DNA of 64,000 bases from Candidatus Dechloromonas phosphoritropha (GTDB lineage: Bacteria; Pseudomonadota; Gammaproteobacteria; Burkholderiales; Rhodocyclaceae), in contig JADKGN010000001.1 in NCBI GenBank assembly GCA_016722705.1, forward strand, positions 186,001-250,000, given 5' to 3'. Below, one piece after another: positions 17,762 to 27,840 of the stretch. The translations under genes were made by a program, and so were the position numbers. Positions within the stretch are counted from its first letter, which is position 1; each line of letters begins with the position of its first letter. The notes under the pieces are model-generated. The model ran no database searches and had not been told where the DNA came from. It worked only from the letters and a program-made list of their open reading frames with translations.

Positions 17762-19852
17762 ATGTTCAACCTTTCCCGCTATTTTTCGACGCTCAGCCTG
17801 ATCCTTATCGGGCTGGCAGCCGGACTTTTCGGTACGATGTACCGCGAGGTGTCGGTGCGCCAGATGACAATGCTGGCCGAAGACCGCAATGTGGCGATGG
17901 CGCGCGTTATCGAGAATTCCCTTGGCGCTCCGCTGGCAGGCCTGATGGCAGCATCGGTCGGCATCGATGCCTCGATGCTTGAGGCGTCGGACGAATCCCA
18001 GGAGATGCAGACCAGTGTCGTTGCGCTGATGGACGGCACGGGGGTGGCCAAGGTCAGGATCTACAATCGCCTCGGGGTGACAATCTTTTCGACCGATGCG
18101 GCACAGATCGGGGAAAGTCGGCTCGACAGTCCCGGATTCAAGTCCGCGCTCGCAGGCTCGGTGACCAGCGGCCTGAGCCATCACGACACCATGGAAACCC
18201 TTGATGGCATCCGCTCGAACATCAATCTGCTAGCGAGCTACGTGCCTATTTCCAGCGAGGGCAGGGCTGTCGAGGGTGTGTTCGAGCTCTATCAGGATGT
18301 GACGCCGTTCATGACACCGTTCCGGCAGGCGCTGTGGCTGATCACGGCGGTCGTCGTCGCCGTTTTCGCCCTGTTGTTCTTCGCGCAATTCCTGGTGGTG
18401 CGGCGGGCGCAGGGCATACTCCACGATCAGGCGGAGCGAATCGAGGCGGCTCGCAATACGCTGGAAGTTCAGGTCGATGCGCGGACCGAGGAACTGCGAC
18501 GCTCCAATCGCCAGCTCGAGGGCGAGATCATCGAACGCCGCCAGGCCGAGAGCCAGCTGAATTATCTCGCCTGCCACGATCCGCTGACCGGCCTGGTAAA
18601 CCGCCGCTATTTCATCGAGCGTCTGGAGGCCAGCCTGATTGATGCCGCCCGGAAAAATCACCGGCTGGCGGTCTTGTTCATCGATCTCGACCAGTTCAAA
18701 CAGGTCAACGATTCGCTCGGCCACGGAGTCGGCGACGAATTACTGGTTGCGGTAGCCGCGGGCCTGTGCGAGCACGTCCGGTTGATCGACATGCTGGCGC
18801 GATTCGGTGGTGACGAGTTCATCTGCGTCATGGAAGCGGTACGCACCGACGAGGAGGTCGAGATGCTGGCGCGTGAAGTGATCGGAGCCTTCGATCGGCC
18901 GTTCCATCTCGGCGAACACGAACTCTTCCTTTCGGCTTCGGTGGGCATCAGCGTATTCCCCAACGATGGTACGTCGGTCAGCGACCTCCTGCGCAATGCC
19001 GACAGCGCAATGTATCGCGCCAAGGCGATGGGGCGTGGCCGCTACCATTTCTACACGCCGGAGATGACTCGTGATGCGCAGGAGCGGATCCGGATCGAGA
19101 CGCTGTTGCGCCATGCCCTGGACAATGGCGAACTTTCGGTTCATCTGCAGCCGCAGGTCGAAACCGAGGGTGGGCGTCTGGTCGGCGCCGAGGCGCTTGT
19201 CCGCTGGGATAACCCTGAACTCGGCAGCGTGCCTCCGGCGCGCTTCATTCCGCTGGCCGAGGATTCGGGCATCATCATCGCGTTGGGCACCTGGGTTCTG
19301 CGCGAAACCTGTCACCAGGTCATGAAATGGACGGCGAGTGGCTTCGATCTGCCGCAGGTTTCGGTTAACCTTTCAGTCAAGCAGATCGAGCGCCCCGCGT
19401 TCGTCGATACCCTTCTGGAAATTCTCGACGAAACCGGCATCGAGGCTTCCCGGCTCAAGCTCGAAATCACCGAATCGGTGGTCATGGCCGTCGATGATGC
19501 GTTCTCGCTGCTCGATCGCCTGCGCAAGATCGGCATCGGCCTGGCGCTCGACGATTTCGGTACCGGCTATTCGTCGCTCAGCTACCTGAAGATGTTGCCG
19601 GTGCAGCAGATCAAGATCGATCGTTCGTTCGTGAGCGGTATCGGCAGCAATCCCCAGGATGAGGCGATCATCCGTTCGGTCATGGCGCTCGCCCAGAGTC
19701 TCGACTTCGAGGTGGTTGCGGAGGGGGTCGAGACCGCCGAGCAGGCGGCGTTTCTAAAAGCATCAGGCTGTCATCAACTGCAGGGCTTCCTGCACGGATC
19801 CGCGGTGGCGCCCGCCGAGTTTCGCGCGCGCTGGTCGAGTCTGCCAGGATGA
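17762..19852 (+). CDS. Membrane GGDEF-EAL cyclic-di-GMP protein
   Basis: 696 residues. Membrane segments lie at about 9-24 and 188-212 with a periplasmic sensor region between. A short coiled coil follows (QAERIEAARNTLEVQVDARTEE cut at its core), then GGDEF with the intact active site ARFGGDEF (about 346-353) and an upstream allosteric I-site RLID five residues before GGDEF. The EAL domain has GAEALVRW, SVNLSVKQ and DDFGTGYSSL, all catalytic signatures, so both synthase and phosphodiesterase activities are possible. Overlaps the next gene by 4 nt. Confidence 0.93.
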   Translation: MFNLSRYFSTLSLILIGLAAGLFGTMYREVSVRQMTMLAEDRNVAMARVIENSLGAPLAGLMAASVGIDASMLEASDESQEMQTSVVALMDGTGVAKVRIYNRLGVTIFSTDAAQIGESRLDSPGFKSALAGSVTSGLSHHDTMETLDGIRSNINLLASYVPISSEGRAVEGVFELYQDVTPFMTPFRQALWLITAVVVAVFALLFFAQFLVVRRAQGILHDQAERIEAARNTLEVQVDARTEELRRSNRQLEGEIIERRQAESQLNYLACHDPLTGLVNRRYFIERLEASLIDAARKNHRLAVLFIDLDQFKQVNDSLGHGVGDELLVAVAAGLCEHVRLIDMLARFGGDEFICVMEAVRTDEEVEMLAREVIGAFDRPFHLGEHELFLSASVGISVFPNDGTSVSDLLRNADSAMYRAKAMGRGRYHFYTPEMTRDAQERIRIETLLRHALDNGELSVHLQPQVETEGGRLVGAEALVRWDNPELGSVPPARFIPLAEDSGIIIALGTWVLRETCHQVMKWTASGFDLPQVSVNLSVKQIERPAFVDTLLEILDETGIEASRLKLEITESVVMAVDDAFSLLDRLRKIGIGLALDDFGTGYSSLSYLKMLPVQQIKIDRSFVSGIGSNPQDEAIIRSVMALAQSLDFEVVAEGVETAEQAAFLKASGCHQLQGFLHGSAVAPAEFRARWSSLPG

Positions 19853-22335
19853 ACGGCCTCGCCTGGCGACTGCTCGGTCGCGAACTTCGTTCAGGCGAAC
19901 TCCGTTTGCTGCTGGCCGCGCTGGTGGTCGCCGTGGCCGCGGTCACGGCGGTCGGTTTCTTCACCGACCGGGTGCGTCTGGCGCTCGAACAGGAAGCGCG
20001 GCAACTCATCGGGGGCGACCTGCTGTTGCTTTCCGATCATCCTTGGTCGGCGCCGATCCGCGACGAGGCTGTCCGGCGTGGCCTGTTAACGGCCGAAACG
20101 GTGGGTTTTCCGAGCATGGTGCTGGCGGGCGGGCAGGCGCAGCTGGCGGACATCAAGGCGGTGAGCAGTACCTATCCCCTGCGCGGGATGCTGCGCCGGG
20201 CAGATCGCGCCGGCGAGGCGGGCGAGGCGACGCAGGGTGGTCCAGCGCCAGGCACGGTATGGCTCGACGAGCGCCTGGCCAGCACGCTGGACGCGGGGCC
20301 AGGGCAGAATCTGCAGCTCGGGCGGCGCACGTTCCCGGTATCGGCCATCCTGACTTTCGAACCTGATCGCGGAATCAACTTCCTCGGGCTCGCCCCGCGC
20401 CTGATGTTGCATCTCGACGACATGCCGGGAACCGGGCTGATACAGACCGGTTCGCGGGTGACCTATCGTTTCATGGTTGCCGGCGATGCGGGCGCCGTTT
20501 CGGGGTTCCGCAACTGGGTCGAGTCGCGACTCGGACGGGGCGAACGGCTCGAGGACACGCGGAATGCGCGACCAGAAATTCGCAGCGTACTCGACCGGGC
20601 GCAGCGCTTTCTTGGACTGGCGACGCTGTTGACCGTGATCCTGGCCGCGGTGGCTGTGGCGCTGGCGGCGCGCCGCTACATGCAGCGCCATCTCGATGCC
20701 TGCGCCGTGATGCGCTGCCTCGGCATCACCCAGTCCGGCCTGATTCGTCTGCATTCGGGTCTTTTCATCTGGCTGGCGCTGCTGGCGGCTGCACTCGGTT
20801 GCCTTGCCGGATTCGCCGTCCATTTTGCCCTTGTCTCATGGCTCACGGATTTGCTCGACCTACATCTTCCGCTGCCGGGATGGCTGCCGTTGTTCCAGGG
20901 TGCGGCGGTTGCCGGCGTGCTGTTGTTCGGATTTGCCTTTCCGCCGCTGTTGCAGTTGAGCAAGGTGCCGACCTTGCGCGTTTTTCGCCGCGAACTGGGG
21001 CCGCCGCAGCCCTTCCTGCTGGGCGGCTATGCGCTCGGAGTCCTCGTCCTGGCCGGCCTGTTGCTGCTGGTTTCCGGTGATTTGCGCCTCGGCGCCTACG
21101 CCATCGGCGGATTTGCCAGCGCGCTCGCCGCATTCTGGCTGATCGCCCGGCTTGGTGTCCGGGGCGTCTCGCGGCTGCGCGGCGGCGGCGGCTTTGGCTG
21201 GCGGCAGGGGCTCGCCAATCTCGAACGCCATGCGGCGACCAGCACGCTGCAGATCGTCGCACTGGCCCTCGGACTGATGGCCATGTTCCTGCTCACCGTG
21301 ACCCGCGGCGAATTGCTCGATGTCTGGCAGAGGGCGACGCCGGCCGACGCGCCCAACCGCTTCATCGTCAATATCCAGCCCGATCAACGCCAGGCGGTGG
21401 CCGATGCGCTGACAGGTGGCGGAATCGCGGCCGAGCTGTTGCCGATGGTGCGCGGACGGCTGATGCGCATCGGAGGGCGGATGGTAAGCGCTGCCAGCTA
21501 CCCGGAAGACGAGCGCGCGCAGGGCCTGATCGAGCGTGAATTCAATCTTTCCTGGAGCGCGAACCTGCCGCCCGGCAACCGGATCAGGGCCGGAAACTGG
21601 TTTGCGCCCGACGACGGGGGCAAGGGGCTCGCCTCGGTCGAGGAGGGGCTGGCGAGAACGCTCGGGATCACGGTCGGCGACGAACTGATCTTCGTCATCG
21701 CCGGCCGGGAAACGCGGATGCGTGTCAGCAGTCTGCGCAAGCTGGACTGGGATTCGATGCGGGTCAACTTCTTCGTTTTGACTCCGCCGGGCGTCCTTGA
21801 AGACGCACCGGCCAGCTATATCACCAGTTTTCACCTGCCGGAGAATCAGGGGGCGCTGTTGCGCAAGCTGGTGGCGCAATTTCCCAACCTGACACTGATC
21901 GATGTCGCCGCCATCCTCGCCCAGATCCAGACGGTCATGGGCCAGGTTGTCCGGGCGGTACAGCTGATCTTCCTGTTTTCCCTGGTGGCCGGAGCGATCG
22001 TGCTGACCTCGGCATTGCTCACGGCATTCGACGAACGGCGCTACGAGTTGTCGGTAATGCGCGCGCTCGGCGCCGATCGCGCCCGCTTGCGCCAGTCGCT
22101 GCTCGCCGAGCTGGCGGTGGTCGGCGCGATTGCCGGCATCATCGCCGGGGCCGGGGCGGCGCTGGTCGGACAGTTGCTGGCACGCAACGTCTTCCAGCTC
22201 GACATGCCCTTTAACGTGTGGCTGCTGCCGCTGGCGGCGGTCTCCGGGATCGCCCTGTCGGTTGGTATCGGCTGGCTGGCGGTGCGCCAGTTGCTCGGAA
22301 CGCCGCCACTGCTGGCGTTGCGCTCCGGTACCTGA
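19849..22335 (+). CDS. FtsX-family ABC transporter permease (YbbP-like)
   Basis: 828 residues with two MacB/FtsX-type permease units: an N-terminal helix (LLLAALVVAVAAVTAVGFF), a large extracytoplasmic domain, a helix cluster near 265-440, a second soluble region and a final cluster near 700-820 (LIFLFSLVAGAIVLTSALL). The pattern matches YbbP permeases of putative lysophospholipid or lipoprotein-type export systems. The partner ATPase (ybbA) is not adjacent, which is unusual; the upstream neighbour is a GGDEF-EAL gene coupled by ATGA. Confidence 0.87.
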   Translation: MNGLAWRLLGRELRSGELRLLLAALVVAVAAVTAVGFFTDRVRLALEQEARQLIGGDLLLLSDHPWSAPIRDEAVRRGLLTAETVGFPSMVLAGGQAQLADIKAVSSTYPLRGMLRRADRAGEAGEATQGGPAPGTVWLDERLASTLDAGPGQNLQLGRRTFPVSAILTFEPDRGINFLGLAPRLMLHLDDMPGTGLIQTGSRVTYRFMVAGDAGAVSGFRNWVESRLGRGERLEDTRNARPEIRSVLDRAQRFLGLATLLTVILAAVAVALAARRYMQRHLDACAVMRCLGITQSGLIRLHSGLFIWLALLAAALGCLAGFAVHFALVSWLTDLLDLHLPLPGWLPLFQGAAVAGVLLFGFAFPPLLQLSKVPTLRVFRRELGPPQPFLLGGYALGVLVLAGLLLLVSGDLRLGAYAIGGFASALAAFWLIARLGVRGVSRLRGGGGFGWRQGLANLERHAATSTLQIVALALGLMAMFLLTVTRGELLDVWQRATPADAPNRFIVNIQPDQRQAVADALTGGGIAAELLPMVRGRLMRIGGRMVSAASYPEDERAQGLIEREFNLSWSANLPPGNRIRAGNWFAPDDGGKGLASVEEGLARTLGITVGDELIFVIAGRETRMRVSSLRKLDWDSMRVNFFVLTPPGVLEDAPASYITSFHLPENQGALLRKLVAQFPNLTLIDVAAILAQIQTVMGQVVRAVQLIFLFSLVAGAIVLTSALLTAFDERRYELSVMRALGADRARLRQSLLAELAVVGAIAGIIAGAGAALVGQLLARNVFQLDMPFNVWLLPLAAVSGIALSVGIGWLAVRQLLGTPPLLALRSGT

Positions 22336-22455
22336 AGGTATCCGCGGCGCCGTCCCGCATTGGCGCGGCGCAAAGTGGAATCAACGGTTCGAGCTTGGAC
22401 GGCGCGCGGGTCAGGTAACAGCCCGGCCGCTAGCTCGTCTCAGGTAAAATGGGCC

Positions 22456-24615
22456 ATGGAATCAATTGCACAAATCACCCGACCGCTGTTCGGCCATCGC
22501 AAATTCTGGGCGCAACGCTTCGGCACTGCCCCCTTCCTGCCCATGTCACGCGGCGAGATGGAAGCGCTCGGCTGGGATTCATGCGACATCGTTCTGATCA
22601 CCGGCGATGCCTATATCGACCATCCCAGCTTTGGCATGGCGTTGATCGGGCGGCTACTCGAAGCGCAGGGCTTCCGGGTCGGCATCATCAGCCAGCCGGA
22701 CTGGAATTCAGCGGTCGACTTCAGGAAGCTGGGCAAACCCAACCTGTTCTATGGTGTCACCGCCGGCAACATGGATTCGATGGTCAACCGCTACACCTCG
22801 GATCGCAAGACACGCTCCGACGATGCCTACACGGCCAATGCCGAGCCGAACAAGCGTCCGGACCGGGCCGTCACCGTCTATGCCCAGCGTTGCCGCGAAG
22901 CCTTTCCCGGCAGTAACGTGGTGATTGGCTCGATCGAGGCCAGCCTGCGCCGTATTGCCCACTACGACTACTGGTCAGACAAGGTGCGGCGTGCGGTGCT
23001 GCCCGATTCAAAGGCCGATCTGCTGGTCTTCGGCAACGCCGAGCGGGCCATCGTCGAACTGGCGCATCGTCTGGCCAAGGGCGAGAAAATATCCGAAATC
23101 CGCGACCTGCGCGGCACCGCCTTTATGGCGCCGCACGGCTGGCTACCCGCCGCTGATTGGGAAGCGGTCGATTCGACCTCGGTCGATACGCCGGGGCCGC
23201 TGGTCAAGCATACCGACCCGTATGCAATGGGAAATGAGCCAAATTCGCCGTCGACCGCACCAGGCACTACTGGCGAACACGCCGTGCGTATCGTCTCGCG
23301 CGCCGAACGCTTGGCGACGCTCAAGGAGAAGCGCGCTCATACCGTGGTTCGCCTGCCGTCCTACGAGCAGGTACGCGACGACCCGGTGCTCTACGCCCAT
23401 GCCTCGCGCACCTTCCACCTCGAATCGAACCCCGGCAACGCGCGGGCGCTGGTGCAGGCGCACGGCGAACGCGAGGTATGGCTCAATCCGCCACCGATTC
23501 CGCTGACCACCGAGGAACTCGACCAGGTCTACGAATTGCCCTACGCCCGCCGTCCGCATCCGGCCTATGGCGAGGCAAAGATTCCAGCTTGGGAAATGAT
23601 CCGTTTCTCGGTCAACATCATGCGTGGCTGCTTCGGTGGCTGCACCTTCTGCTCGATCACCGAGCATGAAGGGCGCATCATCCAGAGCCGTTCCGAGGAC
23701 TCCGTGATCCGCGAAATCGAGGAAATGCGCGACAAGACGCCGGGCTTCACCGGCATCGTTTCCGATCTCGGCGGACCGACCGCCAACATGTATCACCTCA
23801 AGTGCAAGGACGAGAAGATCGAGTCGGCCTGTCGCCGGTTGTCCTGCGTTTACCCGGACATCTGCGAAAACCTCGGCACCGACCATTCACCACTGATCTC
23901 GTTGTACCGCAAAGCGCGCACCCTGAAAGGCGTCAAGAAGGTGCTGGTCAGCTCTGGTCTGCGCTACGACCTCGCCGTGCGTTCGCCCGAGTACATCAAG
24001 GAACTGGTCACCCACCACGTCGGCGGCTACCTCAAGATCGCTCCCGAGCATACCGAGGAAGGCCCACTGTCGAAGATGATGAAGCCGGGCATGGGTGCCT
24101 ACGACCGCTTTAAGCAATTGTTCGACCGCTTTTCGCGCGAAGCAGGCAAGGAGCAGTACCTGATCCCGTACTTCATCGCCGCCCACCCCGGGACGCAGGA
24201 TGAAGACATGATGAATCTGGCGCTCTGGCTGAAGAAAAACAATTTCCGCCTCGACCAGGTGCAAACCTTCCTGCCGACGCCGATGGCCCTGGCGACGACG
24301 ATGTATCATACGGAGCGCAACCCGCTGCGCAAGCTGTCACGTACCAGCGAACAGGTCGGCACCGTGCGTAACGGCCGCCAGCGCAAACTGCACAAGGCTT
24401 TTCTGCGCTACCACGACCCGGCCAACTGGCCCCTGCTGCGCGAAGCCTTGAAGGAAATGGGGCGCTCCGACCTGATCGGCAACGGCAAGAAACAACTGAT
24501 TCCAGCCTGGCAGCCGGCCGGTACCGGCGCTGCCCTGACGAATCCCGCAATTCGCCGAAATGGCCCGGTAAAGCGCCCGATTCGCCAAAATCGGCAGCAT
24601 CCATCGGGAAAATAA
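22456..24615 (+). CDS. YgiQ-family radical SAM protein
   Basis: About 719 residues from ATG 22456 (MESIAQITRPLFGH); an in-frame start at 22360 adds residues that look non-coding. The CxxxCxxC motif is RGCFGGCTFCSITEHEGR, and DIVLITGDAYIDHPSFG near the N-terminus and LGGPTANMYHLKC further on are UPF0313/YgiQ features. The function of YgiQ is unknown. C-terminal Arg/Pro-rich tail is variable in the family. Confidence 0.92.
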   Translation: MESIAQITRPLFGHRKFWAQRFGTAPFLPMSRGEMEALGWDSCDIVLITGDAYIDHPSFGMALIGRLLEAQGFRVGIISQPDWNSAVDFRKLGKPNLFYGVTAGNMDSMVNRYTSDRKTRSDDAYTANAEPNKRPDRAVTVYAQRCREAFPGSNVVIGSIEASLRRIAHYDYWSDKVRRAVLPDSKADLLVFGNAERAIVELAHRLAKGEKISEIRDLRGTAFMAPHGWLPAADWEAVDSTSVDTPGPLVKHTDPYAMGNEPNSPSTAPGTTGEHAVRIVSRAERLATLKEKRAHTVVRLPSYEQVRDDPVLYAHASRTFHLESNPGNARALVQAHGEREVWLNPPPIPLTTEELDQVYELPYARRPHPAYGEAKIPAWEMIRFSVNIMRGCFGGCTFCSITEHEGRIIQSRSEDSVIREIEEMRDKTPGFTGIVSDLGGPTANMYHLKCKDEKIESACRRLSCVYPDICENLGTDHSPLISLYRKARTLKGVKKVLVSSGLRYDLAVRSPEYIKELVTHHVGGYLKIAPEHTEEGPLSKMMKPGMGAYDRFKQLFDRFSREAGKEQYLIPYFIAAHPGTQDEDMMNLALWLKKNNFRLDQVQTFLPTPMALATTMYHTERNPLRKLSRTSEQVGTVRNGRQRKLHKAFLRYHDPANWPLLREALKEMGRSDLIGNGKKQLIPAWQPAGTGAALTNPAIRRNGPVKRPIRQNRQHPSGK

Positions 24616-24753
24616 TTCCACCCAGGTTTGACGCAGTCTCGAGAACTGATGATACTTGGGTGAAAATCCTTTCAAGCCGATTGGTAGATATCTGACGCAT
24701 ATATCAGGTGCTTTCGCGCTGTGGGCTGACGATGCACGATGTTGGGAGCGGGG

Positions 24754-25896
24754 ATGCGAAACGAAATAAAAGATATCAGGCGTGAGCTTGATCGCCGAAT
24801 GGGCGACCGGCGCCACAACTACGGCCGCAAGATCGATAGCGCTCTGCTACGGGGCACGCAGCATCTGCCGACTTGGGAAGACCAGCGCTCACAATACTGG
24901 ACTCGACTACTATTTTGTGGATTGGCCTTTGCCTATTTCAATTTTGGTGGCGAGTCCCAGATTCGTCCGTGGGCCAACCTGTCGCTGGTCAATATTGTGA
25001 TGTCGCTGTACGCCATCGAAATCCTCTGTTTCATGTGGCATGCAAAGCGTCAACCGCATGCCTCCTGGCGGCAACATCTGACCATGTGGGTCGACATTAC
25101 GGCGGCCACCTTTGCCGCCTTGGCGGATGCTACGCTTAGCACGCCCGCCTTCCTCGTCTTTCTTATGGTCATCCTCGGCAACGGGATGCGCTACGGCCTG
25201 AAAATCTTCGGTGAAGCCGTCATCGGCTGTTTTGGCGCATCGATCTTCATTGTCTGGCTGCGCCTGCCCGACTACCTCACCATGTTCTCGGTGAGTGCCA
25301 TTTTCTTCCTCGTATTCTTCGCCATCATTGTGCTCTATTCCTATGCGTTGACTGCCAAGATCGAGCGGGCGAGGACCAAGCTCGCCCACGAGCGCAATGT
25401 CGACGCACTAACTGGCTTGCTAAACCGGCGTGCCCTCAACGAGCGTGTCATGCAACTGTTCGACTCGTCCAAAGATCACGGGCGAGAGGCTGTGGTGCTT
25501 TTTGCAGATCTTGATGGCTTTAAAATTGTCAATGACACACATGGGCATCACGTCGGCGACCGTGTGCTAGTCGCTGTCGCCGAAAGCATCCTTGAAAGTG
25601 TCCGCACTCTCGATGTGGTGGCGCGCTACGGCGGTGACGAATTCCTGCTCATTCTGCCAAATACCTTGCCTGAAGGTGGCGAGGTCGTCGCCCAGCGCAT
25701 CCGTCGAGCAATCAACGAATGGGCGCGGGACAACCAAATCGATTTCAATGTCTCGATTGGCTTGGGGCACTATCCGCTCGATGGCAGCGACCTCGAATCC
25801 GTTATTGCCTCGGTCGACAAGGCTATGTATCGCAGCAAGGCAGAACTAGGTGGTGGTGGCATCCTGCATGCCAGCTGCGATTCAGCCCAAGTCTGA
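24754..25896 (+). CDS. Membrane-bound diguanylate cyclase
   Basis: About 380 residues from ATG 24754 (MRNEIKDIRREL; ATG 24739 is also possible). A cytoplasmic N-terminal stretch is followed by about five to six hydrophobic segments (for example LLFCGLAFAYFNFGG, FLVFLMVILGNGM, AIFFLVFFAIIVLYSYAL). The GGDEF domain has DALTGLLNRRALNE and the active site ARYGGDEF, with the I-site RTLD exactly five residues before GGDEF. A single-domain cyclase, probably feedback-inhibited by c-di-GMP; the sensed signal is unknown. Confidence 0.92.
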   Translation: MRNEIKDIRRELDRRMGDRRHNYGRKIDSALLRGTQHLPTWEDQRSQYWTRLLFCGLAFAYFNFGGESQIRPWANLSLVNIVMSLYAIEILCFMWHAKRQPHASWRQHLTMWVDITAATFAALADATLSTPAFLVFLMVILGNGMRYGLKIFGEAVIGCFGASIFIVWLRLPDYLTMFSVSAIFFLVFFAIIVLYSYALTAKIERARTKLAHERNVDALTGLLNRRALNERVMQLFDSSKDHGREAVVLFADLDGFKIVNDTHGHHVGDRVLVAVAESILESVRTLDVVARYGGDEFLLILPNTLPEGGEVVAQRIRRAINEWARDNQIDFNVSIGLGHYPLDGSDLESVIASVDKAMYRSKAELGGGGILHASCDSAQV

Positions 25897-25976
25897 ATCG
25901 CTCGCGCCGCAGGCGGCACTCGGCAAGCCGGATGGCCTCGGATAAACTCCCCACTTTACTTTTGCGTATTCCCGCC

Positions 25977-26375
25977 ATGACCGTACCGGCCATCCCAGCG
26001 ACCACCTACGATAAGATCGGCGGCGATGCCGTCGTCGGCAAGCTCTGTGACCGTTTTTACGAACTGATGGACACCATGCCGCAGTTCGCCGAATTGCGCG
26101 CCATGCATCCGGCCGACCTCGAAGGCTCGCGCGACAAACTCTACATGTTTCTTTCCGGCTGGCTGGGTGGCCCCGACCTGTTCGTCGAGAAATTCGGTCA
26201 TCCGCGTCTACGCGCCCGTCATTCGCCGTTCGCGATCGGCACCCGCGAGCGCGACCAGTGGGTCGCCTGCATGGTGCTGGCGATGGACGAGGTTGGCATC
26301 GAGGAAGGCGTTCGTGCCAAACTGCTGGAAAACTTCTTCAAGACCGCTGACTTCATGCGCAACAAGCAGGGCTGA
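25977..26375 (+). CDS. Group II truncated haemoglobin
   Basis: 132 residues. TYDKIGGDAVVGKLCDRFYELM has the B10-type Tyr, and HPRLRARHSPFAIGTRERDQW contains the proximal His region and the G8 Trp typical of group II (trHbO) proteins. ATG 25977 gives the standard N-terminus. It ends 33 bp before the convergent alternative-oxidase gene. Such globins bind O2/NO or act in redox defence; the pairing with AOX suggests NO or low-oxygen physiology, by inference. Confidence 0.93.
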   Translation: MTVPAIPATTYDKIGGDAVVGKLCDRFYELMDTMPQFAELRAMHPADLEGSRDKLYMFLSGWLGGPDLFVEKFGHPRLRARHSPFAIGTRERDQWVACMVLAMDEVGIEEGVRAKLLENFFKTADFMRNKQG

Positions 26376-26408
26376 AACAGCGAGAAGCCTACATCGGCCG
26401 TCGCCGGA

Positions 26409-27032
26409 TCAATGGTGTTCGGACAGTTCGTCAGCGAACCGGTGATTCACATCGCGATGATCCGCCTCATCGGCGCGCACGACAACGATGATGTCGCGCA
26501 AGCGCGAGTCGGCAGGCAAGTTCCAGTAGTCGATGGCTATTTTTGGCGCCGGAACATTGGCGTAGGTGCCGTTGTCGACGGCTGTCAAGTATTCGGTATA
26601 GCTGTAAACCGCTTCCTCTTCCAGGTAGCCGACGACGCGGTGCGCGGTGCGCGACGAAACCAGGTAAAGCAGGAAGAAGAAATTATAGAAGACGCCTTGC
26701 ACCAGCACAATCAGCAGGCGTTCGAGGCGTGACGGCTGGGCAATTTCGATGAAGGTCATCAAGTGCATGCGTTCGTTCTCGGCTTCGTCGAGAAGTGTGC
26801 GAATCCAGCCGTGATCGCTTTCGATGCGCCGTAACGCCCGCAAGTGCTGAAGCGTGCCGCCGACCATGCCTGGCACGGCGGCGACCGTTTCCAGAACAAC
26901 CGCACGGTGACCATAACGCCGGGCGAAGAAGGTGTCCGCGAAAAAGCGGAGAAACTTTACAAATCTAAAGGCGGCACGATCACCAAAACATTTGGGAAGC
27001 TGATGTTGCTCAAGCGAATGAGATATGGACAT
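26409..27032 (-). CDS. aox: Alternative oxidase (di-iron quinol oxidase)
   Basis: About 207 residues from ATG 27032 (MSISHSLEQ); ATG 27056 would add eight. All four AOX iron-ligand boxes are present in order: LETVAAVPGMVGG, NERMHLM, YLEEEAVYSYTEY and RADEADHRDVNH, with two hydrophobic stretches between them (VPGMVGG region and LLIVLVQGVFYNFFFLLYLV). AOX oxidises ubiquinol and reduces O2 to water without pumping protons, and tolerates cyanide and NO. It is rare in bacteria outside some proteobacteria. It is convergent with the truncated haemoglobin gene. Confidence 0.93.
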   Translation of the reverse strand: MSISHSLEQHQLPKCFGDRAAFRFVKFLRFFADTFFARRYGHRAVVLETVAAVPGMVGGTLQHLRALRRIESDHGWIRTLLDEAENERMHLMTFIEIAQPSRLERLLIVLVQGVFYNFFFLLYLVSSRTAHRVVGYLEEEAVYSYTEYLTAVDNGTYANVPAPKIAIDYWNLPADSRLRDIIVVVRADEADHRDVNHRFADELSEHH

Positions 27033-27159
27033 TGCTGGATTCCAGTGGCTTGCCAAGGGTAGCCCCGATCAGACGAAAGGAGCAGGGTGAGTCAAACCGG
27101 CCGGGGAAAATCCGATAGGCCTGTGGCTCGGTATCGAATGATAACGGGTGATGCCTCAC

Positions 27160-27303
27160 CCGGTCATCTTGCGCGGAAAATCGGTGAAACCTTGGGGGAA
27201 GCGCCAAGAATACCTACTTCGGGAGCGCCCCAAGTGGTCCTGGCGATCGAGGATGTCGGCACAGAGGAGGGCATCCGCCCGAAGCTGCTGCAGAACTTCT
27301 ATA
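27160..27303 (+). pseudogene. Second group II truncated haemoglobin, C-terminal remnant
   Basis: In frame from about 27160 the sequence ends QVVLAIEDVGTEEGIRPKLL, then QNFYSS. This aligns with MVLAMDEVGIEEGVRAKLL and ENFFKT of the intact haemoglobin upstream. The N-terminal two thirds and the stop are missing, and the similarity breaks where an IS3-type left end begins. So a second, diverged copy of the globin gene existed on the other side of aox and was destroyed by that insertion. Confidence 0.6.
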
Positions 27304-27840
27304 GTAGTCCCCGACATTCAGACAGTGGTTTAAGCTGTGCTTCAGCCGAGGGAGCAAGAAGCGATGAAGCGAAACGAAGACGCGGAAGGTGCACACAGCA
27401 GAGTTCAAGGCGAAGGTTGGTCTGGAGGCTGTGCGAGGGACGAAGACGATTAACGAGATTGGCCTGGAGTACGGTGTTCATCCCGTGCAGGTTGGGCAGT
27501 GGAAGAAGGCGATCCAGGAGCAGGCCAAGGCGCTGTTTGAAGGCAAGCGGGGCCCCAAGCCGATGGCCGCGCACCGGGAGCCAGAGCGCTTGTACAGCGA
27601 GATCGGCAAGCTGAAGATGGAACTCGACTGGCTCAAAAAAAGTCTGGGATCAGCCTGTCGTGCTACGCCAAGGGTGGATTGATCCAGGGGAGGCGGTCGC
27701 CGTAGTTGAGCAGTGCGTCCTGGCAGGGGTCTGCCGAGACACGGTCTATGCGCAGCAGTGGCCGCCGGTGGTAGATGCCAGCGATCTCCTGCACAGTCGC
27801 CTGATTGACGAAGAGTACACCCGGCAGGATACCCGGTTTC
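27303..27840 (+). mobile_element. IS3-family element remnant
   Basis: The left end near 27303 begins tagtccccgacattcagaca, a typical IS3-family terminus, and is followed by an orfA/orfB arrangement with an A7 tract (about 27636-27642) at the end of orfA, where the family uses frameshifting. orfA has a frameshift and orfB is cut off after about 57 codons, so no right end is present. The boundaries are approximate. Confidence 0.6.
27364..27682 (+). pseudogene. IS3-family OrfA, frameshifted
   Basis: ATG 27364 opens MKRNEDAEG, which after removing one extra A becomes MKRTKTRKVHTAEF, the standard OrfA start; the frame then continues as KAKVGLEAVRGTKTINEIG, a helix-turn-helix with YGVHPVQVGQW, and LYSEIGKLKMELDWLKKS, the leucine-zipper end. 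Inactivated by the single-base insertion. Confidence 0.7.
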
